Positions 1 to 7,392 of a DNA stretch of 18,515 nt are shown here, piece after piece. A program made the position numbers and the translations under genes. Numbering within the stretch: position 1 is the first letter of the stretch; every line of letters starts with the position of its first letter. Under the pieces are notes generated by a model. That model was not told the DNA's origin, did no database searches, and was given only the letters and a program-made list of their open reading frames with translations. Source of the DNA: CALAED01 sp937891035 (GTDB lineage: Bacteria; Actinomycetota; Actinomycetes; Streptosporangiales; Streptosporangiaceae); assembly GCA_035642125.1 (NCBI GenBank), contig DASQSZ010000420.1:1-18515 (forward strand), read 5' to 3'.

Positions 1-22
1 TCGCCGCCGCCCGCCGGGCGGG

Positions 23-1105
23 ATGGTGACAATGGATCCCCTCACCGCGATCTGCCCGCCGCCGCGGAGCGAGATCGAGAACGTGCTGCTCGGGCACGGC
101 TCAGGCGGTCGGCTCATGGCCGAACTGCTCGCCGGCGTCATCGCGCCCGAGCTGGGGCTCGCGGAGGACGGGGCGGCCGCGGTGCCCACGGAGGATGCGG
201 CCATCGTGGATCTCGAAGTCGCCGGCGGACACGGGGAAGTGATCGTGAGCACGGACTCCTTCGTGGTCACGCCGCGCTTCTTCCCCGGCGGCGACATCGG
301 GGCGCTCGCCGTCAACGGGACCGTGAACGACCTGGCCATGCGGGGCGGCCGTCCGGTCGCGATGTGCCTGTCGTACATCATCGAAGAGGGCCTCGGGATC
401 GACGAGCTCCGGTCGATCACCACCTCGGTGGCGCGTGCCGCCCGATCGGCTGGGGTCCGCGTCGTGTCCGGGGACACCAAGGTCGTCGGCAAGGGCGCGG
501 CCGACGGGATCTATGTCACGACGACCGGTCTCGGCGTCCGGCTGCGCTGCGCCCAGGTCTCCGCCGCGAACGCCCGGCCAGAGGACGTGGTGTTGATCTC
601 CGGGCCGATCGGGTTGCACGGCACGGCCATTCTCAGCGTCCGTGAAGGTCTCGGGTTCGAGGCGGAGATCGCGTCGGACACCCGGCCGCTGCACGATCTC
701 GTCGCCGCGATGATCGAGGTGAGCGGCGCGAGCGTGCACGCGCTGCGCGACCCCACCAGAGGCGGCCTCGCCGGCGCCCTCAACGAGTTGGCCGAGGCCT
801 CGGGGGTGGGCGTCGAGCTCGACGAGGGGGCGATCCCGGTGCCCGAGACCGTCGCGGCCGCCTGCGACCTGCTGGGGCTCGATCCCCTGCACGTGGCCGG
901 CGAGGGCTGTCTTGTGGCGTTCGTGGCGCCGGACGCGGCGCTCGATGTGCTGGTCGCGATGCGCGCCCACCCCGCCGGAGCCCAGGCCCGCCCGATCGGC
1001 AGGGCGGTCCAGGCCGAGCCGGGCCGGGTCCGCATGCATACGTTGGCCGGCGCGACCCGGGTTGTCGGCATGCTCGTCGGCGAACAACTGCCGCGCATCT
1101 GCTGA
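23..1105 (+). CDS. hypE: Hydrogenase maturation protein HypE (carbamoyl dehydratase)
   Basis: HypE accepts a carbamoyl group from HypF on its C-terminal Cys and dehydrates it with ATP to a thiocyanate. This supplies the CN ligands of the [NiFe]-hydrogenase Fe centre in the cytoplasm. The 360-aa product is slightly longer than typical HypE. It has the N-terminal glycine-rich GHGSGGR motif near residues 25-31, an AIRS/PurM-like ATP-binding half (VSTDSFVVTPRFFPGGDIGALAVNGTVND region), an AIRS C-terminal half (DPTRGGLAGALNELAE), and the diagnostic C-terminus PRIC carrying the acceptor Cys. ATG23 and ATG32 are both possible starts, and neither has a clear ribosome binding site. The gene sits at the window edge, so the rest of a hyp operon is probably upstream. 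No hydrogenase subunit is visible. The family assignment is certain; which hydrogenase it serves is unknown. Confidence 0.96.
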   Translation: MVTMDPLTAICPPPRSEIENVLLGHGSGGRLMAELLAGVIAPELGLAEDGAAAVPTEDAAIVDLEVAGGHGEVIVSTDSFVVTPRFFPGGDIGALAVNGTVNDLAMRGGRPVAMCLSYIIEEGLGIDELRSITTSVARAARSAGVRVVSGDTKVVGKGAADGIYVTTTGLGVRLRCAQVSAANARPEDVVLISGPIGLHGTAILSVREGLGFEAEIASDTRPLHDLVAAMIEVSGASVHALRDPTRGGLAGALNELAEASGVGVELDEGAIPVPETVAAACDLLGLDPLHVAGEGCLVAFVAPDAALDVLVAMRAHPAGAQARPIGRAVQAEPGRVRMHTLAGATRVVGMLVGEQLPRIC

Positions 1106-1371
1106 AGGTGGTCACCGGGCGCGGCCCGCTCCCAGATGGCCCGTGCCGGTCGCCTGTTTTTCACGGCCGCGGTCGCCGGTGCCCCGTGCCGGCGCCGTCG
1201 ACGCCACGTATCAGGCGCTTCCGGCCCAGCGGCCCCGAGTCCTATCTGCGGAGGCTACGCTGAGTACAAATCGGGGGTATCTATGCATTCGAGGTCCTCG
1301 ATCACTTCAAAACGTCGTTTTTGCGGGTGATTATGGGCGGGCAGCCTGAGAGTTCCGAGGAGAATGGGACC

Positions 1372-3105
1372 GTGCCCAACGACTTGTCAGCGGCAACCGT
1401 GCGCGGGCAGAGGCCCCTGCTCCCGCACATGCGGTTGGATGAGCTGCTGGCGGAGCTACAGTCCCGCCTCGAGGCCGTGCTGGCCACCCGCGACCGCACA
1501 CACGCCCTGCTCGAGGCCGTGGTGGCCATCGGCTCCGACCTGGACCTGTCGACGATGCTGCGCCGCATGGTCGAGGCGGCGACGACGCTGGTCGACGCCA
1601 CCTATGGCGCCCTTGGCGTGATCGGAGAGGGCGGCAACAGCCTCATCGAGTTCGTCCCCGTCGGCCTCAGCGACGAGCAGATCCGCAGGATCGAACACTG
1701 GCCGCACGGGCTCGGCATTCTGGGGCTGCTGATCAAAGAGCCGGAGCCGCTTCGCCTCAACGACATCGGTCGGCATCCGGAATCGTACGGGTTCCCGCCG
1801 GGCCACCCGCCCATGCGGACCTTTCTCGGCGTGCCGATCAGGGTGCGGGGAGAGGCTTTTGGCAACCTTTACCTCACCGAGAAGCGGGGCGGCGCCGAGT
1901 TCGACGAGGAGGACGAAAGCGTTGTCACCGCGCTCGCCACCGCCGCCGGCGTGGCGATCGAGAACGCCCGGCTCTACGACGAGGTCCGCCGCAGGGAACG
2001 CTGGCTGGACGCGTCGTCGGAGGTGACCAGAGCCCTGCTGTCGGGCGTCGACAGAGGTGAGGTGTTCGTCCTGGTGGCCCGGCGGGCCAGGGAGATGACC
2101 GAGGCGGACACCGCCGCGGTGGCGCTGGCGGCCGACGACGGCGAGGCGTTGGTCGTCGAGGCGGCCGACGGGGCGTACACGGAGGTGATCCGCGGCATCC
2201 GGTTGCCGGTGCAGGGGTCGCTGCCCGGTCAGGTGCTGCGCGACGGCAAGCCGGTCACCCTCGACAACGCCCACCAGGACGCCGCGATCTCCAAGGCGCT
2301 CGGCACGACCCCGATCGGACCCACGCTCATCGTCCCACTGGGGGCCGGCGGTTCCGTCCATGGGCTGCTGGGCGTCGCGATGTCGGAGGGGCAGGCGCCG
2401 TTCACCGACGCCGCCGGCCGGATGCTGCAGGCCTTCGGCGAGCAGGCGGGGATCGTCCTCGAACTGGCCGAGCGCCGGGCCGACGCGGAACGGCTGACGA
2501 TGCTCGAAGATCGCGACCGCATCGCCAAGGATCTGCATGATCTGGTGATCCAGCGGCTGTTCGCCACGGGCATCACGCTGTCCGGCGCGGCCAGGCTCAC
2601 GACCCGTCCCGAGGTGGCCAGCCGGATCCAGCACACCATCGACGATCTCGACGACACGATCCGCCAGATCCGGTCGACGATCTTTGCCCTGCAGACGCCT
2701 CCGGGTAATCAGCATCTGGCCGGGCTTCGCTCGCAGGTCCTCTCGGTCGTCCGGGCGGCGGAGGAGCCGTTGGGCTTCCCGCCGACGGTCTCGATGGAGG
2801 GTTTGCTCGATACCGCCGTACCGGATTACGTGGGCGAGCACCTGCTCGCGGTGCTGGGCGAGACGCTGTCAAACATCGCCAGGCACGCCGCCGCCTCCAA
2901 GGTGGTTGTCACGGTGGAGGCGCAGCACGACCTGTTCATGCGGGTCGTGGACGACGGCGTGGGCATCAGGCCGGGCGGTCGGCGCGGCGGGCTGCGCAAC
3001 ATGGCCGAGCGGGCCGAGTCGCTGGGCGGCACGTGCATGGTCGGTCCACATGAAAAGGGCGGCACCGTCGTCGAATGGCGGGTGCCGCTCCCTGATTCGG
3101 ATTAG
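1372..3105 (+). CDS. devS: DevS/DosT-type haem GAF sensor histidine kinase
   Basis: Membrane-free sensor kinase of 577 aa; M. tuberculosis DevS has 578. Order: GAF-A (about 55-200), GAF-B (about 220-375), HisKA_3 with DRDRIAKDLHD (phospho-acceptor His389), and a C-terminal HATPase (NIARHAAASK N-box, VVDDGVGI, GGLRNMAERAE). GAF-A contains FPPGHPPMRTFLGVP, whose His145 aligns with the DevS haem ligand His149, and FGNLYLTEK, whose Tyr167 aligns with the ligand-gating Tyr171. The His-Tyr spacing of 22 is the same. It is therefore expected to bind haem and sense O2, NO or CO, or redox state, and to phosphorylate DevR. GTG1372 was chosen because GAGGAG lies at 1357-1362 with a 9-nt spacer; TTG1321 and ATG1333 lie in frame upstream without such a site. 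It faces the flavoprotein gene and devR, rather than sharing an operon with devR as in mycobacteria. Confidence 0.94.
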   Translation: MPNDLSAATVRGQRPLLPHMRLDELLAELQSRLEAVLATRDRTHALLEAVVAIGSDLDLSTMLRRMVEAATTLVDATYGALGVIGEGGNSLIEFVPVGLSDEQIRRIEHWPHGLGILGLLIKEPEPLRLNDIGRHPESYGFPPGHPPMRTFLGVPIRVRGEAFGNLYLTEKRGGAEFDEEDESVVTALATAAGVAIENARLYDEVRRRERWLDASSEVTRALLSGVDRGEVFVLVARRAREMTEADTAAVALAADDGEALVVEAADGAYTEVIRGIRLPVQGSLPGQVLRDGKPVTLDNAHQDAAISKALGTTPIGPTLIVPLGAGGSVHGLLGVAMSEGQAPFTDAAGRMLQAFGEQAGIVLELAERRADAERLTMLEDRDRIAKDLHDLVIQRLFATGITLSGAARLTTRPEVASRIQHTIDDLDDTIRQIRSTIFALQTPPGNQHLAGLRSQVLSVVRAAEEPLGFPPTVSMEGLLDTAVPDYVGEHLLAVLGETLSNIARHAAASKVVVTVEAQHDLFMRVVDDGVGIRPGGRRGGLRNMAERAESLGGTCMVGPHEKGGTVVEWRVPLPDSD

Positions 3106-3137
3106 TCCGGTTAATTCCGTTCGACCGGTGGGTCCGG

Positions 3138-3635
3138 TTAGTGCCCGGTGGCGCCATTGCTTTGCTGGCGGGTGGCGCCGTTGAGGTGCCCGTTGGCGGG
3201 GTGCTGGGGATGATGGCCGGTGCACCGTGCGGAGGCGGGCAGCCGGCGTCCGGAGATCTGCTCGGGCCGGATTCGGATGAAGCGGTCCTGCGGCCCCGAC
3301 GCCCACGTGTGCAGGGGCAGCCGGGCGAGCCGGGCCGACTCGGCGGGATCGTGCACCGACTGGGCTCGGCCGATCATGGTCACCGACCACCCCGCCTGGG
3401 ATCGCCGGTCGAACTCATCGATCTCGAAGGCGACGATCGCGTTGCGCGTCGCGGTGGCGAGCTTGCTGCCCTGCGTGGTGCGGATGATGACGCTGCCATC
3501 CTCGATGAGGAAGTTGACCGGCTGGACGGCCGGAAGCGCCCGATCGGTGAAGACGATCCGCCCGATCGGCATGGTGGCGGCCAGCGAGATGCACTCTTCC
3601 GGAGAGAGCATCTCGAGCCCAGAGTCAACGTTCAC
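3138..3635 (-). CDS. PPOX-type flavin-binding split-barrel protein (Rv3129-like)
   Basis: 165-aa cytoplasmic protein of the pyridoxamine-5'-phosphate-oxidase-like split beta-barrel superfamily, whose members bind FMN, F420 or haem. Visible family blocks are LSPEECISLAATMPIGRIVFTD near the N-terminus, ALPAVQPVNFLIEDGSVIIRT, GSKLATATRNAIVAFEIDEFD, GWSVTMIGRA, and RFIRIRPEQISGRRL. This is the layout of M. tuberculosis Rv3129, a DosR-regulon protein of unknown function. The last ~28 residues are a low-complexity His/Gly/Asn/Gln tail not typical of the family. The start is GTG (3633-3635) with AGAGG about 9 nt upstream. It lies 56 bp downstream of devR on the same strand, and paired DevR-like boxes sit in that gap, so it may have its own promoter as well as read-through from devR. 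Substrate and cofactor cannot be told from sequence. Confidence 0.9.
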   Translation of the reverse strand: MNVDSGLEMLSPEECISLAATMPIGRIVFTDRALPAVQPVNFLIEDGSVIIRTTQGSKLATATRNAIVAFEIDEFDRRSQAGWSVTMIGRAQSVHDPAESARLARLPLHTWASGPQDRFIRIRPEQISGRRLPASARCTGHHPQHPANGHLNGATRQQSNGATGH

Positions 3636-3671
3636 GCTCTTCAGCCTCTTTGACGTCGGCGAGCGGGGTCA

Positions 3672-3707
3672 GGCGCTAAGGTCCCTCGCCATCAGGACTT
3701 TGGGTTC
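3672..3707 (-). promoter_or_regulatory. Paired DevR-box-like sites before the flavoprotein gene
   Basis: On the minus strand 3672-3685 reads GGGACCTTAGCGCC. On the plus strand 3694-3707 reads AGGACTTTGGGTTC. Each matches 11 of 14 positions of GGGACTTTNGGCCC, a DosR-box-like core, counting N as a match. Their centres are exactly 22 bp apart, as at devR and at the XRE-PPOX gene. The near box ends 36 nt before the GTG start, and the far box overlaps the last codons of devR. Binding by DevR is inferred. Confidence 0.6.
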
Positions 3708-4348
3708 TCCTCCTCACGCAGGCGCGCGGCCAGCGCGGCCGCCTGGGTACGCCGCTGCATGCCCAGCTTGGCGAACAGGCTGGAAACGTAGTTCTTCACC
3801 GTCTTCTCGGCGATGAACAGCCGCTCGCCGATCTGCCGGTTGGTCAGCCCCTCGCCGATGAGCTCGAGGATCTTCCGCTCCTGTTCGGACAGGTCGGCCA
3901 GCGGGTCTTTGCGGGTCACGTTGCGCCGCAACCGCTCGAGCATCTGCGCCGTACTGCGCGGGTCGAGCAGCGACTGCCCCAAGGCGACCGTCCTGATCGC
4001 GCCCACCAGGTCGCTGCCGTGGATCTCCTTGAGCACATAACCCGCGGCGCCGGCCATCACCGCGTCGAACAGCGCCTCCTCGTCGGCGAACGACGTGAGC
4101 ATCAGGCAGGCGACGCCGGGCATGCGGGAGCGGATCTCGCGGCAGACGCTCACGCCGTCACCGTCCGGCAGCCGTACGTCGAGCACGGCGACGTCCGGGC
4201 GCGCGGCCGGAATCCGGGCCAGCGCCTGGTCGGCCGTACCGGCCTCACCGACGACCTCGATCCCCTCTTCGATGGCCAGCATCGAGGCGACCCCTCTCCG
4301 CACCACCTCGTGATCATCCAACAGGAAGACGCGAATCGGTTCAGTCAT
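3692..4348 (-). CDS. devR: DevR/DosR-type response regulator (NarL/LuxR family)
   Basis: 218 aa; M. tuberculosis DevR has 217. The receiver domain (about 5-125) has the acidic pair D11-D12, phospho-acceptor D57 in AVLDVRLPDGDG, T85 and K107. The LuxR-type helix-turn-helix (about 150-212) contains LSEQERKILELIGEGLTNRQIGERLFIAEKTVKNYVS. K182, K185 and N186 align with the DevR residues K179, K182 and N183 that contact DNA, so binding to the same GGGAC-type box is expected. ATG4348 was chosen because GAGGAG lies 7 nt upstream; an in-frame extension to 4477 would overlap the promoter boxes and is not conserved. devS is next door on the opposite strand. Two boxes at 4404-4439 suggest autoregulation. 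Very likely the cognate regulator of the devS product. Confidence 0.95.
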   Translation of the reverse strand: MTEPIRVFLLDDHEVVRRGVASMLAIEEGIEVVGEAGTADQALARIPAARPDVAVLDVRLPDGDGVSVCREIRSRMPGVACLMLTSFADEEALFDAVMAGAAGYVLKEIHGSDLVGAIRTVALGQSLLDPRSTAQMLERLRRNVTRKDPLADLSEQERKILELIGEGLTNRQIGERLFIAEKTVKNYVSSLFAKLGMQRRTQAAALAARLREEENPKS

Positions 4349-4712
4349 GTGGAGACTCCTCAAACTCACCACGCAGGTTAGTCGCGTAGATCGGCCGCCC
4401 TCCAAGGCCAAAGTCACCCACCCGACGGGCAAAGGTCCCATTCCGGGCGCGCCGCGGTGGACCATGGCAAGATTCATGATTGTCGAACGCGGCCGCCAGG
4501 CCGCCCCTCAGCGCCCGGCGCCGCGGCGCCCTCTACACTCTGCTCTGGCGTGATTCGCGGCGGACCTCCCGGCCACCCAAGCGGCCGGTATTCGCCGGGG
4601 GTGTACGGTCGGTAACCGCGCGGTAATCCGGGATGGGAGTCCTTTTGCAGAATGTCCGATATAGCGGCGAAAGCGGCGTTCGCGCGGAGCTGGGCATGGG
4701 GGAGTGAACGGG
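4349..4712. other. Intergenic region between divergent devR and glycosyltransferase
   Basis: 364 bp without a convincing gene. The left part holds the devR ribosome binding site and the paired DevR-like boxes. At 4517-4530 there is a perfect 14-bp GC palindrome (GGCGCCGCGGCGCC) of unknown meaning. The right part carries GGTAA repeats around 4609-4626 and the glycosyltransferase ribosome binding site at 4698-4704. No clear promoter hexamers were found for the glycosyltransferase. Confidence 0.6.
4404..4439 (-). promoter_or_regulatory. Paired DevR-box-like sites in the devR promoter
   Basis: In the sense of devR the distal site is GGGACCTTTGCCCG (4439 to 4426) and the proximal site is GTGACTTTGGCCTT (4417 to 4404). 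They match a GGGACTTTNGGCCC core at 11 and 10 of 14 positions, counting N, and their centres are 22 bp apart, about two helical turns. The proximal site ends 55 nt before the devR ATG. This suggests positive autoregulation, as known for M. tuberculosis DevR; here it is inferred. Confidence 0.6.
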
Positions 4713-6263
4713 GTGCGCGTTCTCCTTTTCCACGGCTATCTTCTTCGCGGCACCGGCAGCAATATCTACAACGCGAGCCTGGCCCGCTCAATGGTCCGGC
4801 TCGGGCACGAAGTCCATTTGTTCTGCCAGGACCAGAACGCCGCCGAGGCCGACTTCGTCGACGCCGTCGGCCGCTGGACGGCGGGCGAACTACACCTCGA
4901 GGTGCTGCGCCGGCCCGTCCGCTGTACCGCTTATCTGCCCCCTATCGGCGAGCTGCTTCCGGTATACGTGGCCGATCGCTACGAAGGATTCGACGCGCGC
5001 CCGTACCCGCTGCTGACCGAGGCCGAGATCGAAGGCTATATCGCGGCGAACGTCGCCGCGGTGCGCGATGTCGTCGCCGCGAGCGCACCGCAGGTCGCGC
5101 TCGCGAACCACCTCGTGATGGGGCCGGTGATCTTGGCCAGGGCGCTCGGCGGCACGGTGCCGTACGCGGTCAAGATCCATGGTTCCGCGCTCGAGTACAC
5201 CGTGCGACCCAACCTCGCCCGTTTCGGCGGCTACGCGCGCGAGGGGCTGGCGGCGGCGAACGGCGTACTCGCCGGCTCGCGACACACCGCCAAGAGCCTT
5301 TGGGACACGATCGACGAGCCCGGCCTGCCCGCTCGCACGCGGCTTTTGCCGCCCGGCGTCGACGTCGAGCGGTTCCGTCCCCGCTCGCCGGACGAGGCGG
5401 CCGAGAGGCTGGGGCGGCTCGCCGACCAAATGGATCTCGTCACGGCCACCTGGGGCGGCGACGCGAACGCGGCCAAGGCGCTGCGGGCGATCGACCCCAG
5501 ACGCGATCGCATCGTGAGCTACCTGGGCAAGCTCATCGTCTCGAAGGGGGTCGATCTGCTCGTCGCCGCGTGGCCCCTGGTCACCGCGCGTGTGCCGGAC
5601 GCCCGGCTGTTGATGATCGGCTTCGGAACGTACCGCGAAGCGCTCGGCGAACTCGTCCGCGTTCTGGGCGTCGGCGACCTGGCCGCCGCGCGGGCCATCG
5701 CCGCCGGCGGGCGCGAACTGGAGGGCGGACCGCCCGGAGAGCTGCGCTATCTCGCGGAGTTTTTCGATGGACTGCGGGGCGCGCGGCGAGACGATTACGT
5801 CGCCGCGGCGGCGACCGCCATGAGTCGGGTGCACTTCACCGGCCGGGTCGAGCACGAAGACGTCCCCGACCTGCTGTCCGCCTCCGAGGCGCTGGTCGTG
5901 CCGAGCACGTTTCCCGAGGCCTTCGGCATGGTCGTCGCCGAGGCCGCGTGCTGTGGTGCCCTCCCCCTGTCGGCCGCCCACTCGGGGCTCGCCGAAGTGA
6001 CCGCGGCGCTCGCGCCCGCCCTCGACGAAGACCTCCGCTCCCTGCTGTCGTTCGACCTCGGCCCGGACGCGGTAGAACAGATCGCCGACAGGCTCGTCCG
6101 CTGGCTGACGTACGACGATCGAGGACAGGTCACCAAGACCTTGTCCGAATCCGCCCGTGGGCAGTTCGGCTGGGAACGCATCGCCGAAGGCGTCATCAAC
6201 GCGGCGCTGGGCCGGCTCGGCGAACTGCCACCCGTAGTGGACGAGACCGGCCTCCGGGCCTGA
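4713..6263 (+). CDS. Glycosyltransferase family 4 (GT-B fold)
   Basis: Retaining GT-B glycosyltransferase of 516 aa, expected to move a sugar from a nucleotide-sugar to an unknown acceptor. The N-terminal half begins with MRVLLFHGYLLRGTGSNIYNASLARSMVRLGHEV, the usual opening of GT4 enzymes with a glycine-rich loop. A KIHGSALEY segment follows, then the donor-binding half with YLGKLIVSKGVDLLVAAWPLV, HFTGRVEHEDVPDLLSASEALVVPS, and an EX7E motif (E402 and E410 in PEAFGMVVAEA). Between about 300 and 370 there is an insertion (RELEGGPPGELRYLAEFFDGLRG) longer than in many GT4 enzymes. GTG4713 is preferred because GGGGGAG (4698-4704) lies 8 nt upstream; the in-frame GTG4704 overlaps that site. No signal peptide or membrane segment. 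It appears monocistronic, and nothing nearby identifies the product. Confidence 0.88.
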   Translation: MRVLLFHGYLLRGTGSNIYNASLARSMVRLGHEVHLFCQDQNAAEADFVDAVGRWTAGELHLEVLRRPVRCTAYLPPIGELLPVYVADRYEGFDARPYPLLTEAEIEGYIAANVAAVRDVVAASAPQVALANHLVMGPVILARALGGTVPYAVKIHGSALEYTVRPNLARFGGYAREGLAAANGVLAGSRHTAKSLWDTIDEPGLPARTRLLPPGVDVERFRPRSPDEAAERLGRLADQMDLVTATWGGDANAAKALRAIDPRRDRIVSYLGKLIVSKGVDLLVAAWPLVTARVPDARLLMIGFGTYREALGELVRVLGVGDLAAARAIAAGGRELEGGPPGELRYLAEFFDGLRGARRDDYVAAAATAMSRVHFTGRVEHEDVPDLLSASEALVVPSTFPEAFGMVVAEAACCGALPLSAAHSGLAEVTAALAPALDEDLRSLLSFDLGPDAVEQIADRLVRWLTYDDRGQVTKTLSESARGQFGWERIAEGVINAALGRLGELPPVVDETGLRA

Positions 6264-6397
6264 ACACCCGGGGTTCGCACCTCACGTCGATCGCGGCCGG
6301 GCGGCGGCGACGGCGGCGGCGGTCACGTCGATCGAGACGCCTCGCGACGGGACGAGGCGGGTCGCCCGGTTGGCCGCCGGGTCGACGCGGTCCGGTC

Positions 6398-6640
6398 AGC
6401 AGGACACTGGAGGAGTTAATGAAGAAGACCTCCGTCTACCGCGAGCTCGCCCGCGAACACGAGGCCAAAGGCGAGGCTAGGGGCGAGGCGAAGGCGGTTT
6501 TGACGGTGCTGGCGGCCCGCGGCATTGACGTCTCGCAGGCGGCGCGTACGGAGATCGCCGCTTGCGAGGATCTTGGCCAGCTCGATGAGTGGCTACGCCG
6601 TGCGGTCACTGCGGACTCCGTTGACGAGCTGTTCCGGTGA
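6398..6640 (+). pseudogene. C-terminal remnant of an Rpn/transposase-like (PD-(D/E)XK) protein
   Basis: The readable part, SRTLEELMKKTSVYRELAREHEAKGEARGEAKAVLTVLAARGIDVSQAARTEIAACEDLGQLDEWLRRAVTADSVDELFR, looks like the C-terminal tail of the roughly 300-aa Rpn/PD-(D/E)XK transposase-like proteins common in actinomycetes. That tail has an acidic EELM stretch, a KGEARGEA repeat helix, and a V-L-x-A-R-G-I-x-V module ending in a QLDEWLRRAVT helix. A 73-aa ORF from ATG6419 would have an apparent ribosome binding site GGAGGAG (6409-6415). Those bases are also the codons for LEE in the conserved tail, so the site is probably accidental. The nuclease core is absent upstream, where 6264-6395 is GGC-rich non-coding DNA. 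Most likely a decayed gene; a short functional ORF cannot be excluded. Confidence 0.6.
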
Positions 6641-6678
6641 CCACGGCGATGGAGCCGAAGTTAGGCCAAGCGTTCAGG

Positions 6679-7308
6679 TCAGGGTCGTAGCGCCGCGCGT
6701 GATGACTCGCCGCCGTGGTCGGCGTCGGATGGGCCGAGAATGCGCTCGACCGCGCTTTGGGTGAGGCGGCGGATCTCCGCCGGGTCGTCGAGGTCGCTGC
6801 CGACGACCAGGCCGTCCCGCAAGACGAGGAGCATCGCCGCGGTGCGATGAGCATCGGGATGGCCGGCCGCGACGAGCAGGTCGTACAGGAACCCGCGGAA
6901 CCACCGGCGGTGCTCGGCGATGACCCGCCGGACGGGATGCCGCGGGTCGGGGTATTCGGCGGCGGCGTTGATGAACGGGCATCCGTTGAACCCGGGCCCG
7001 CAGCCGACCTCGCCGATGATGTCGAAGAGCGCGCGGATCTTGGTCGTCGGCTCGGTCTGGGCGGCATCGATCCGTTGCGTCAGCGTGCGCTCCGACTTGC
7101 TTTGCTCCTCCAGGTAGGCGCAGACGAGGGCGTCCTTCGTCGGGAAGTGGTGGTAGAACGTCGCCTTCGCCACATCCGCCTCGGCGATGATGCGGTCGAT
7201 CCCGACCCTGCGGACGCCCTCGGCGTAGAAAAGCGCGCGAGCGGTGGTCAGCACGCGGCGCCTGGCGGGGCTCTCGCGCGTCCGGCCGACCGTGTCGTTG
7301 CGGGTCAC
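6679..7308 (-). CDS. TetR/AcrR-family transcriptional repressor
   Basis: 209 aa. The N-terminal TetR DNA-binding domain spans about residues 15-62 (ARRRVLTTARALFYAEGVRRVGIDRIIAEADVAKATFYHHFPTKDALVCAYL), with the classic ATFYHHFPTKDAL recognition and turn region. The C-terminal part is a ligand-binding/dimer domain with GFNGCPFINAAAEYPDPRHPVRRVIAEHRRWF, as in TetR proteins of the C-terminal-33 type. The start is GTG (7306-7308), with only a weak AAGG upstream. It is divergent from the AhpD-like gene, and two palindromic operators lie in the 84 bp between the two start codons. This is the usual arrangement of a repressor controlling itself and its neighbour. The inducer is unknown; a thiol-reactive or aromatic compound would fit the target gene, but that is a guess. 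Confidence 0.93.
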   Translation of the reverse strand: MTRNDTVGRTRESPARRRVLTTARALFYAEGVRRVGIDRIIAEADVAKATFYHHFPTKDALVCAYLEEQSKSERTLTQRIDAAQTEPTTKIRALFDIIGEVGCGPGFNGCPFINAAAEYPDPRHPVRRVIAEHRRWFRGFLYDLLVAAGHPDAHRTAAMLLVLRDGLVVGSDLDDPAEIRRLTQSAVERILGPSDADHGGESSRAALRP

Positions 7309-7312
7309 GGCC

Positions 7313-7342
7313 TTGACGTTACCAGACCGGTCTGTCTACCTT
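7313..7342 (+). promoter_or_regulatory. Probable promoter of the AhpD-like gene
   Basis: TTGACG (7313-7318) and TACCTT (7337-7342) are separated by 18 bp and fit a housekeeping sigma promoter pointing right. The first TetR operator lies wholly inside the spacer, and the second would cover the expected start site. Inferred from spacing and hexamers only. Confidence 0.5.
7323..7334. promoter_or_regulatory. TetR operator O1
   Basis: Perfect 12-bp palindrome CAGACCGGTCTG in the divergent tetR/AhpD-like promoter, inside the -35/-10 spacer. It shares CAGACC and GTCTG with O2, whose centre is exactly 30 bp away. Confidence 0.75.
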
Positions 7343-7351
7343 AAGAACTAG

Positions 7352-7365
7352 ACAGACCAGTCTGT
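7352..7365. promoter_or_regulatory. TetR operator O2
   Basis: ACAGACCAGTCTGT has perfect 6-bp arms (ACAGAC/GTCTGT) around a CA centre. It lies about 10 bp downstream of the predicted -10 hexamer, where a bound repressor would block initiation or clearance. It abuts ATG7366, which is a further reason to prefer the later GTG start of the downstream gene. Confidence 0.75.
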
Positions 7366-7392
7366 ATGGTCTTTACAAATCAGGGGTGTTTC

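Noticed and set aside
1..29. Possible end of an upstream gene (reading frame ending at TGA 27-29, overlapping hypE)
   Set aside because: Eight codons (AAARRAGW) are too few to recognise as HypD or anything else, though a hypD neighbour would be normal.
1116..1128. Hairpin CGGGC-GCG-GCCCG after hypE as a terminator
   Set aside because: Stem of only five pairs and no T-tract directly after it.
1230..1243. DevR-like site before devS (AGGACTCGGGGCCG, minus strand)
   Set aside because: Only 10 of 14 matches and no partner at 22 bp. A TACAAA at 1265-1270 is well placed for a -10, so it stays possible but is below what I would claim.
1456..2841. 461-aa minus-strand frame under devS
   Set aside because: Antisense shadow. 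The devS translation on the plus strand has all expected domains.
4517..4530. Perfect palindrome GGCGCCGCGGCGCC as an operator
   Set aside because: Pure G/C palindromes are common in such DNA, and no second copy or adjacent promoter supports a role.
4652..6640. 662-aa open frame spanning the glycosyltransferase region
   Set aside because: Up to 6263 it is Arg/Gly/Ala-rich overlap of the glycosyltransferase in another frame. Only its last ~80 codons (from 6398) have family character, and these are listed as a remnant.
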